Source of the DNA: JAEUHM01 sp964538625
Lineage (GTDB): Bacteria > Verrucomicrobiota > Verrucomicrobiia > Verrucomicrobiales > Verrucomicrobiaceae
NCBI GenBank assembly: GCA_964538625.1
Contig: CAZIGH010000019.1
Span: forward strand, 1-64,000
Direction: 5' to 3'
DNA: 64,000 nucleotides
Positions 1-6,391 of this stretch are shown here, in pieces. Position numbers and translations under genes: made by a program. How positions within the stretch are numbered: position 1 is the stretch's first letter; each line of letters starts with the position of its first letter. The notes below the pieces were generated by a model. It had not been told where the DNA came from. It saw nothing but the letters and a program-made list of their open reading frames with translations, and ran no database searches.

Positions 1-288
1 GCAAGTGTTGGTCGCTGAGGAGACTTCGGGACATGAAAAACCCGGCCGCCGTGAGCCTGGGTGCGTGAGGGGTGGGTTTTTGGACTGCGGCAGCCTGCTG
101 CCGCTTTGGGGGCTGCGTAGCCTGCTGCGGGGGTGGGAACGAGGGTGAGTTGTTGATTCCTTCCCGCCAGCAGGGCTGGCTTTGGCTCGAAAGCGGCAGC
201 TGGGCTGCACGCAGTCCAAGAGGGGTGTTGCCAGCAAGTGTTGGTCGCTGAGGAGACTTCGGGACATGAAAAACCCGGCCGCCGTGAG
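1..288. repeat. 55-bp exact direct repeat flanking a REP-like pair
   Basis: Bases 1-55 and 234-288 are identical. The right copy runs into the terminator hairpin of the neighbouring gene, while the left copy diverges exactly after base 55, so the left copy is a partial duplicate of the gene end. The roughly 180 bases between them hold an inverted pair of REP-like words. No coding sequence was recognised in 1-328. The left boundary is the window edge, so the repeat may extend further left. Confidence 0.8.
82..217. repeat. REPIN-like inverted repeat pair
   Basis: The word at 82-107 (starting ggactgcg, ending gctgccgcttt) recurs on the opposite strand at 190-217 with a few changes and a two-base length difference. 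Each arm is itself partly palindromic (gcagcc/ggctgc type). Two short inverted GC-rich units separated by about 80 bases is the layout of a REPIN. The identity as a mobile REPIN family is inferred; copy number elsewhere in the genome cannot be seen here. Confidence 0.5.
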
Positions 289-300
289 GAAGCCGGGTTT
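271..300 (-). terminator. Rho-independent terminator of the PEP-CTERM gene
   Basis: A 9-bp perfect stem (AAACCCGGC at 271-279 pairing with GCCGGGTTT at 292-300) lies 29 bases downstream of the stop of the minus-strand gene at 329. Read on the minus strand the stem is followed by a run of five T, as expected for intrinsic termination. Confidence 0.8.
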
Positions 301-328
301 CTAGGAATCTTTGGCGCAGAAGCGGATT

Positions 329-1009
329 CTAGGCGCGGCGACGGCGCATCATAAGCCCCACCACTCCGACGAAGAGCAACAAAGCGCGGGAGGGCTCGGG
401 GATGACGGAGGCAGCAAAGGTGTTGCTTGCTGAGCGGATGGGGTCTACCCCCACAAAAACGGCACCGTATTCTCCGGTTGCCCCATCACTGGGTAAGACA
501 AAGGACGTGTCAGTAAAGAAACCATATTTGCTACCCGCAGCGCTTGTGTTGTCACTAAACCAAATCAAAGCAAAACGATCTCCCGTGGATACACCGCCAG
601 TAAGGGAAAAGATGAGGTCTTCGATAATGCTGCCCTGTCCTCCTGGTGTGGTAATGTCGCCCTCAAGCAAGCTCGTCGCGTCACCTGTGAAGAACCCTGG
701 AATGTAGTAGTCATCCGTCGCCACCCCACCGTAACTCAAGAACCCTGCGGTTCCCGGACCGTAGGTGTATTCATCGTAACTGGTGCCGCCGCCTGCGAAG
801 CTACTGTCTGAAGTAGATACGATGATCCCCCAGCGCATTCCGTTGGTTACGATTCCGCTGGAATTCGCAAAGTTAGACGGAATCCCGCTGACGTAAGATT
901 CATTGAACTGAAGCGTGACGGTGGCGAGTGCAGGGCACGTCAAGACCAGGGCACACGACAAGCCCAGCAGCAAGTTTTTCACGGCATGTGACTTTGGCAG
1001 ATGGAACAT
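329..1009 (-). CDS. PEP-CTERM sorting domain protein
   Basis: A 226-residue secreted protein. It has an N-terminal signal peptide (hydrophobic stretch about residues 12-29 ending near PALA) and a C-terminal tripartite PEP-CTERM signal: VIPEPSRA, a hydrophobic helix LLLFVGVVGLMM, then RRRRA. In this family the tail is recognised by an exosortase and the protein is exported to the cell surface or exopolysaccharide. The middle is rich in Gly, Ser, Thr, Asp and aromatic residues and matches no enzyme I know. It lies 16 bases behind the TIGR02597-like gene and is probably co-transcribed with it; a terminator follows. The sorting signal is clear, but the function of the passenger is unknown. Confidence 0.85.
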   Translation of the reverse strand: MFHLPKSHAVKNLLLGLSCALVLTCPALATVTLQFNESYVSGIPSNFANSSGIVTNGMRWGIIVSTSDSSFAGGGTSYDEYTYGPGTAGFLSYGGVATDDYYIPGFFTGDATSLLEGDITTPGGQGSIIEDLIFSLTGGVSTGDRFALIWFSDNTSAAGSKYGFFTDTSFVLPSDGATGEYGAVFVGVDPIRSASNTFAASVIPEPSRALLLFVGVVGLMMRRRRA

Positions 1010-1025
1010 GGTATTGATGATTCGC

Positions 1026-2045
1026 TTACTGAAGGTACGATTGCAGACGACTCCATACCAAGGAAGCCGGACTGGCTCCAGTTTGGTTCTTTCGGAACAG
1101 GTAGGAGTTTCCGGGCTGCAGCATGTACGTGGTAGTTACATTAGTGGTCCCTTGGAGCCACGCAGATCCTGTCCACACTAGATTAACGGCTGGCGATTTG
1201 TTTTTGCCGGTAGAACCATTGTCGAATGCAAAAAGTCGATCCCCAGGTGCGAGACTCGAACCCGGAAACACGTTGCCGATGGCCTCCGGTACGGGACTAT
1301 TGAAGAAAATCCGCTGATCCTGAGCGGTATTAGGAGCCAAGGTGAAGAGTCTTGTCCGGTGGGCGGTCATCGGTACTGCGCCGGTAATTGAAATGCTTTG
1401 GGCGGCCGTCGTGGAGTTGTTGCGCAACACGATCCCTTCACCGATTCGGAACGTGACATCGTTCACTACGGTGGTGGCCTGCAACCAGTTCGTTCCACTG
1501 AACACATAAATGCTTGATGGCGACAAGTTCGTGCCTGGAGTATTAGTCGGGTAACGAAGCAGTTGCGTACCAGGGAGTACGCCAGACACCAGGGATGCAG
1601 GTGTCCAGTAAGGCGCGATGCTGATAGTGCTGCCGTTTCCGTTGCCTTCCACTGCGTTGGTGAGGATGCCGGTGAGGTCTTCTCCCGCAGGGACGGTGAC
1701 GGTCACGCTGGAGCTGTCGTTGGCGGTGATGGGTAGGGTGAGGCCCTCCTTGCTGTCGGAGTCGATTCTCAGGTAGTAGGTCTTGGACTGGACGCCGGCC
1801 TGATAGACAAACTGGTTGGTGGTCCAGCCAGGCTGTCCGGCGACGGTGATGACGTTGCCGCTGATGACCTGCACCACGCCTTGAAACTCTGCCGCGCGCT
1901 CAAGGGGGGCACCAATGGCGGCGTCTGAGTTAGCAGGGACGGTCAAGGTGACGTAGCCCACCGGCGGGGTATAGACCTGAGCCAACAGGCCTGCGGGAAT
2001 CGACAGCGCAATAGCGGCTGTGGCGAAAATGGCGATGGTTTTCAT
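1026..2045 (-). CDS. Secreted protein, TIGR02597-like family
   Basis: A 339-residue protein with a signal peptide (residues 1-22, cleavage after LLAQ). A beta-rich Thr/Val/Asn-rich body follows, beginning VYTPPVGYVTLTVPA. This opening and the overall composition resemble the TIGR02597 family of verrucomicrobial secreted proteins, which have no assigned biochemical role and often sit beside PEP-CTERM proteins, as here. No catalytic motif is visible. The ATG at 2045 opens the signal peptide directly, so the start is well supported. The family assignment is from memory of the motif, not a search. Confidence 0.6.
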   Translation of the reverse strand: MKTIAIFATAAIALSIPAGLLAQVYTPPVGYVTLTVPANSDAAIGAPLERAAEFQGVVQVISGNVITVAGQPGWTTNQFVYQAGVQSKTYYLRIDSDSKEGLTLPITANDSSSVTVTVPAGEDLTGILTNAVEGNGNGSTISIAPYWTPASLVSGVLPGTQLLRYPTNTPGTNLSPSSIYVFSGTNWLQATTVVNDVTFRIGEGIVLRNNSTTAAQSISITGAVPMTAHRTRLFTLAPNTAQDQRIFFNSPVPEAIGNVFPGSSLAPGDRLFAFDNGSTGKNKSPAVNLVWTGSAWLQGTTNVTTTYMLQPGNSYLFRKNQTGASPASLVWSRLQSYLQ

Positions 2046-2185
2046 TCGGGTGAGATGGGACTGGGTTCGAAAAAAATCTTGGTGCTCAATGTGGAATAAC
2101 CCTCGAAGCTGGGAAACGTAACAGATTTTGTTTGTTTCGTCCGCAAAAAAATCGTGCGTTCAGGGTTTTGTGGTCTGCTTGGGAC

Positions 2186-3166
2186 TCATTGGCTCAGCCC
2201 AATTTGTTTTTTGCGACCTGCGAGGAGCCAGAGAAACAAACCGCTCACGAGAAGGGAGGAGAGGCCGATGTGGAGCACTTGGGCGGTGGGGAGGATGCCC
2301 ACTTGAGCAAGTAGGACGCCTAGCAGCATCTGGGCGAGCACGAGGCCGACGATGGTGTTCTCCAGCCATGTTCGGCGGGGTGCCCTGGCCCGAAACCAGA
2401 GAGCGACTGCAACGATGAGCCACGAGCCGCTGCGATGCACGAGGTAAACCCAGCTATGCTCAAGCTCGTCCACCCAAGCGCTTCTGGGTTCACCGGCATG
2501 GGTTTTGGCCAAGTGGTCGGTCATTTCACGGACTTGGCTGCCGAGGACGCCCTCGATGACCACTAGGGCAAAGAGCAGGAGGGCGATGTGCCACACCGAG
2601 TTCGGCACACGGATCTTCCAGGGTTCAGGGGCTGCTCTCCAGCCTGCATAGACGAGGATGCAGAGCAGCAGCACCGCGAGCGCCATGTGCAGGGTGATGA
2701 TGCCGGGCTGGAGACCGCTGAGCACCACCTTTGCACCCAGCCAGGCGTTCACCAAGACCAATCCAAGGGAGGCGGTGGCGGCTCCAAAGGCATGCGGATA
2801 GGTCTTCCTCTGCCAGAAGGCCACGAGGAAAAGGGCCAACGTGGCGAAACCGACCGGAATGGAGGAGAGACGGTTGACATACTCAGTCCAAGTGTGGCGG
2901 GCGTTGAACTCTGCCCGGATGGATTCCGGCGTGATGGTGGCTGGATCCCGTCCGTATTGAGCGGCCTTTTTCCTGAACTTCTCTAGGTCCAAGTGATCAA
3001 AGTCGATTTCCTCAGCCCGAGTGGGTGGAATGACGCGCCCGTAGCAAAAAGGCCAGTCTGGGCAGCCTAGCCCGGCACCTGTGGCGCGGACGATGGCACC
3101 CATGAACACGAGTAGCTCCACGGAGAGGAAGCTGATGAGGGCGAGGCGCTGTAGGGAAGAGGTCAT
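2186..3166 (-). CDS. ctaA: Heme A synthase (COX15/CtaA)
   Basis: Converts heme O to heme A for the aa3-type oxidase encoded upstream in the same operon. The 326-residue integral membrane protein has about eight transmembrane segments. The family's paired histidines are present: H91 in HTWTEYVNR, H160 in ITLHMALA, H244 in VHRSGSW and H299 in VLHIGLSS. The first periplasmic loop carries the cysteine pair C35 and C41 (CPDWPFC), as in many bacterial CtaA proteins. It follows ctaC by 153 bases on the same strand and is the last gene of the respiratory cluster. The partner heme O synthase (ctaB) is not in the window. No convincing terminator was found in the 140 bases after it, only a weak CGCA/TGCG stem with a T-run. 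Confidence 0.93.
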   Translation of the reverse strand: MTSSLQRLALISFLSVELLVFMGAIVRATGAGLGCPDWPFCYGRVIPPTRAEEIDFDHLDLEKFRKKAAQYGRDPATITPESIRAEFNARHTWTEYVNRLSSIPVGFATLALFLVAFWQRKTYPHAFGAATASLGLVLVNAWLGAKVVLSGLQPGIITLHMALAVLLLCILVYAGWRAAPEPWKIRVPNSVWHIALLLFALVVIEGVLGSQVREMTDHLAKTHAGEPRSAWVDELEHSWVYLVHRSGSWLIVAVALWFRARAPRRTWLENTIVGLVLAQMLLGVLLAQVGILPTAQVLHIGLSSLLVSGLFLWLLAGRKKQIGLSQ

Positions 3167-3319
3167 GATGCAGGGGGACCCGGCTTGAGGCCGGACCTCC
3201 TCGCAGGCGAAGCATGTTTGTGAACGTGGGACTCCACGTGACGGCGATGGGTACCGGTCTTCGGCGGGGGAATAACACCCACCTATGCGAGGCGCTCGTG
3301 CCGTCAGCGGGGTGCCTCT

Positions 3320-4102
3320 CTATTTGGCTGCGATAGCGCTGGCGGCCTTCAGGGCATTGTCCGACTGGGACTTGAACCAATCGTCAAACTCCTTGGCCTC
3401 CTGCACTTCAAGGGTGGCCTTCATCTGAGAATGTCCGGAACCACAAAGCTGACCGCAGATGATGTCCCAAGTGCCTGTCTTGGTAGGCTTGAACCACATG
3501 TGCGACTTGACGCCCGGGGTGGCGTCTTGAGCGATGCGCATGGGGGTCATGGCAAGGTTATGAATCACGTCCTTGGAGCCGACATCCACGATGACGGGGC
3601 GGTTGGCGGGGAGGCGCATGGTGGCAGCTACCACGAAGTCATCCTTACCATTCGGATCTTCGAGGTCACGGCCGATGGGGTTGTTCGGGGCGATGAGGCG
3701 GGGATCCACGCGGCCAAGGACGCCGTCATTTCCGGCGTAGTGGAAGTTCCAGAGGAACTGCTCGCCGACGGCGCGCATTTTCACCACGTCCGGCCCGGTG
3801 GGATAATCATCTGCCTGGCGAGACCAAAGGGGAAAGGCAAAGCCGATGAGCAGTACGGCTTCCACGATGCAGACGCCGATTTCGATGTGGGTGGTGGCAT
3901 GGCCACGCACGCCATGGTAGTCCGCACGGGGGTTACGCTTCTGGTTGAAGCGGTAGAAGACGTAAATGAGAAAGATACTCCAGCCGACGAATAGAGCGGC
4001 CATGAACCAGTGCACAAAGCCGTTCATGTGATCGACAAGTTCGCCGTGCTCGGAGGCGAGCTCGGGCAGCCAGAAGGGTTTCAGAATGCTGGTGACGTCC
4101 AT
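3320..4102 (-). CDS. ctaC: Cytochrome c oxidase subunit II (CuA)
   Basis: Receives electrons from cytochrome c at the dinuclear CuA centre and passes them to heme a of subunit I. The protein has 260 residues from the ATG at 4102; an upstream in-frame start would overlap the preceding gene, so I prefer 4102. Two N-terminal transmembrane helices lie at about 31-52 and 75-95, followed by a periplasmic cupredoxin domain. CuA ligands are intact: H181 (DVIHNLAM), C216, C220, H224 and M227 in CGQLCGSGHSQM. The usual Glu between the cysteines is Gln. There is no C-terminal heme c domain; a separate membrane cytochrome c is encoded at 8321-9001. Subunit II sits downstream of subunits I, III and IV, unlike the usual ctaCDEF order. 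Confidence 0.93.
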   Translation of the reverse strand: MDVTSILKPFWLPELASEHGELVDHMNGFVHWFMAALFVGWSIFLIYVFYRFNQKRNPRADYHGVRGHATTHIEIGVCIVEAVLLIGFAFPLWSRQADDYPTGPDVVKMRAVGEQFLWNFHYAGNDGVLGRVDPRLIAPNNPIGRDLEDPNGKDDFVVAATMRLPANRPVIVDVGSKDVIHNLAMTPMRIAQDATPGVKSHMWFKPTKTGTWDIICGQLCGSGHSQMKATLEVQEAKEFDDWFKSQSDNALKAASAIAAK

Positions 4103-4115
4103 GGGTGAAGCGGTG

Positions 4116-4313
4116 TTATTGCTGAGCGTTCTGCGCCGCCTGAAGCAGGCGCGCACGACGGGTGAAACTAATCATGGTGTAAACGATCACGCCCATGATG
4201 AAGAAGATGGCGGCGAGCATGACCAGGACGGCCTGGTCCTGCGCCTGTGCGGAGAGCGAACCTGCCGCCGGGCGGCAAGTAGCGCAGGCAAGAATGGAGG
4301 CGGCAGTGTTCAT
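4116..4313 (-). CDS. Small single-pass membrane protein of the oxidase cluster
   Basis: A 65-residue protein. It starts at the ATG at 4313, which overlaps the stop codon of the preceding small gene (ATGA), suggesting translational coupling. It has a short N-terminal segment with a CxxC pair (CATC), one transmembrane helix (about residues 28-50, AVLVMLAAIFFIMGVIVY) and a basic tail RRARLL. It lies 13 bases before ctaC. I do not recognise a named family. The position inside the oxidase genes suggests an accessory or assembly subunit; this is inference. Confidence 0.7.
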   Translation of the reverse strand: MNTAASILACATCRPAAGSLSAQAQDQAVLVMLAAIFFIMGVIVYTMISFTRRARLLQAAQNAQQ

Positions 4314-4516
4314 ACGATGATGGTGCGGGCTTTGCGAATCACAAACCAAAGTCCGTAGGCGATGATGGCGACGGCAAGCCAGCCGCTGGCAACACGAAGC
4401 CAGTCAAGACCAAGCTGGGAGACCGTTTCCACGTTGGTGCGAGTCCACCAATAAACGAACAGATCGCTCAAGGCGGCGGCGACTACGAAAACAATGTGGA
4501 ATCCGCGAAGTGACAT
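4310..4516 (-). CDS. Small two-pass membrane protein of the oxidase cluster
   Basis: A 68-residue protein starting MSLRGFHIVFVVAAAL, from the ATG at 4516; a longer in-frame start would overlap ctaF. Two hydrophobic segments (about 6-25 and 41-58) are joined by a short loop with WWTRTN, and the C-terminus is basic. It is 16 bases behind ctaF and overlaps the next small gene by four bases. No enzymatic motif is visible. Small proteins of this shape accompany heme-copper oxidases in several phyla, so an oxidase accessory role is plausible but inferred. Confidence 0.7.
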   Translation of the reverse strand: MSLRGFHIVFVVAAALSDLFVYWWTRTNVETVSQLGLDWLRVASGWLAVAIIAYGLWFVIRKARTIIV

Positions 4517-4532
4517 TTGAGTGGGATACGAA

Positions 4533-4895
4533 TCAGGGAGGCACCACGAAACCCTTGGTTGCGGCATGGGGAGCTTCGAATGTCTCGTCCGTCAGTTCCG
4601 TTCCGTGGCTGTAGGCAAAGAGGACGAACAGAACGATAGCAAAAACAGTGGTAAAAATGAGCACCTTGTAGATGAGCGGGCGCTCGCTGTTAAGGTGCAT
4701 GAAAATCAGCGCTACCAGGCTGGCCTTGAAGGTGGCCACCGCCATGCCGATGAGCATGTTGGAATGACCGCCAAACCAAACGGAGAAATCCACGAAGGAG
4801 ATGGCGACGGTGAGGATGGTGAAGACGACCAAGATGAGACCTATCTTGAGGTAGGTCTTCACGTGGGAGGCAATGTCGTGTGCGTCGTGGCCCAT
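4533..4895 (-). CDS. ctaF: Cytochrome c oxidase subunit IV (bacterial type)
   Basis: A 120-residue protein with three transmembrane helices (about 16-36, 46-66 and 74-94). It has the family pattern of a short N-terminal cytoplasmic stretch with histidines, then YLKIGLILVVFTILTVAISF, and a second helix ending KASLVALIFMHL. It matches the prokaryotic COX subunit IV family (CtaF/CoxD type), a non-catalytic subunit thought to stabilise the oxidase. It lies 21 bases after ctaE on the same strand. Confidence 0.88.
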   Translation of the reverse strand: MGHDAHDIASHVKTYLKIGLILVVFTILTVAISFVDFSVWFGGHSNMLIGMAVATFKASLVALIFMHLNSERPLIYKVLIFTTVFAIVLFVLFAYSHGTELTDETFEAPHAATKGFVVPP

Positions 4896-4916
4896 GAGTG
4901 CGTTCGAGGAAAAGGA

Positions 4917-6248
4917 TTACAGGAGGTAAAGAAGGGGGAAGAGGAAGATCCAGACGAGGTCAACGAAGTGCCAGAAGAGACCGCCGACTTCGACACGGTT
5001 GGCGAGGTGCTCGGGGTCATGGGCGAGGCGCTTGGTGTCCACAACGAGGAACCAGGCGAGAACGATGGCTCCCGCGAGAACGTGCAGACCGTGCAGACCG
5101 GTGAGGGTGAAGTAGATGGCGTGGTATGTGCTCCACTTGGGCAGGAAGTTCGACCAACGGCGGATCTGCTCGGGCTGAATCTCAACTACGGGACCCTCGT
5201 GCTTGGCTCCGCTGAAGGTGTCCTTGAAGGACTGCATGAGCTCGGCCACTCCCTGTGGCGCGTGATGGTTGGGATCCGGTTCAACCGTGTGAATGTGCAT
5301 GACCATCGCGTGGCGGAGGAAGTCGGCATTCTTGAGGGGGTCCTCGTGCGAACGGTCCTTGTTCCACTTGGCAAACTTTTCTTCCTCGTGGTGGAGATAC
5401 ATTTTCTTCCAGCCTTCTCCGAGGATGTCCCAGGCCTGTGACTTCTCGCGGTCTGCGACGGCGCGGGTGTCCACCTTGGTGACCATGAGACGCATGGTGT
5501 CATCACCCTTTTTGCCAGTAGCCACCGTGCCATCCTTGAAGATGATGGTGGTGTCGTTGTAGCTCCGCATCACGTTGAAGATGGGGAAGGGTGAGTTGTT
5601 GATTTTGAAGGTGAGCGGGGTGACGGCTTTGAGTTCGACGGTGGGATCGTTGTTCTCAGCGGCCTCGGCCCTGATGGTGGCTACTCCGGAACGATCCAGC
5701 TTGACCTTGGTGCCCTTGGGCGTGGTGAACTCAGGGTTCTCAGTAGTGCAGCCTTTGAGGAAGTAGGTGGGATCGGATTCTTTGACGTTGTAACGGATGC
5801 TGGTGACATCGCTGAAGTTCACCCAGTGGTGCGCGTCGTGATGATCCGGGAAGTGACCTTCCAGAATGGTGCCATCCTTCGTCTCCACCGCGATGTGATA
5901 CCACTTGTCCTTATACTCAAAGAACTTGATGAACAAGAAGGCCAGCGCACAGGCCACGGTGATGGACATGTAGAGCTTGTAGTCGCCCCACTTGCGCATT
6001 TTGAGGCTGGCCCAAGCCATGACCACGGTCACGGAGGAACCGATGAGCACGAGGGTGTTGATGAACCCCATAGGCACGTTCAGGATGTGGACCGGCCAGT
6101 GGTAGTCTGCACCCAAACGCAGGAAGATGTAGGAGGAGAAGAGTCCGCCAAAGAGCATCACTTCAGAGGCAAGGAATAGCCAGATGCCGATCTTGGCGTT
6201 CCAAAGTCCGGTGTCCGGGCGGGCGGTGACCGTGTAGGGGATTTCCAT
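4917..6248 (-). CDS. ctaE: Cytochrome c oxidase subunit III with large insertion
   Basis: Subunit III of the aa3 oxidase, a membrane subunit without redox centres that supports the proton uptake path. It is 443 residues, about twice the usual 190-290. Residues 1-116 hold three helices typical of bacterial COX3 (GIWLFLASEVMLFGGLFSSY; FINTLVLIGSSVTVVMAW; the third ending FIKFFEYKDKW). Residues about 372-443 hold the last two (YFTLTGLHGLHVLAGAIVL; FWHFVDLVWIFLFPLLYLL). Between them are about 250 hydrophilic residues with many histidines (HFPDHHDAHHW), DGT-type strand motifs and a Lys/Glu-rich helix region (YLHHEEEKFAKWNKD). The frame is open throughout, so this is an in-frame domain and not a frameshift artefact. 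Function of the insert is unknown. Confidence 0.92.
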   Translation of the reverse strand: MEIPYTVTARPDTGLWNAKIGIWLFLASEVMLFGGLFSSYIFLRLGADYHWPVHILNVPMGFINTLVLIGSSVTVVMAWASLKMRKWGDYKLYMSITVACALAFLFIKFFEYKDKWYHIAVETKDGTILEGHFPDHHDAHHWVNFSDVTSIRYNVKESDPTYFLKGCTTENPEFTTPKGTKVKLDRSGVATIRAEAAENNDPTVELKAVTPLTFKINNSPFPIFNVMRSYNDTTIIFKDGTVATGKKGDDTMRLMVTKVDTRAVADREKSQAWDILGEGWKKMYLHHEEEKFAKWNKDRSHEDPLKNADFLRHAMVMHIHTVEPDPNHHAPQGVAELMQSFKDTFSGAKHEGPVVEIQPEQIRRWSNFLPKWSTYHAIYFTLTGLHGLHVLAGAIVLAWFLVVDTKRLAHDPEHLANRVEVGGLFWHFVDLVWIFLFPLLYLL

Positions 6249-6281
6249 GTGTTAGAGCGAGAGTGAAGAGAGGTTGATGAC

Positions 6282-6379
6282 GAATGCGTGATGAAGATTT
6301 CCGAATGAAGGAGTGGCTGGCCTGGCCTTTGGTTTTTGGGGATCAGGGGTGGAGCTGGTGCATTCGGGCTTCGGCATTC
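6282..6379. repeat. Intra-operon inverted repeat of GAATG words
   Basis: In the 143-base gap between ctaD and ctaE, the plus-strand word at 6282-6307 begins and ends with gaatg. The minus strand of 6361-6379 shows a related word also bounded by gaatg. About 50 bases separate them. No coding sequence was seen in the gap. It may be a degenerate intergenic repeat or an mRNA processing hairpin. Confidence 0.35.
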
Positions 6380-6391
6380 CTCATGGTTCAA

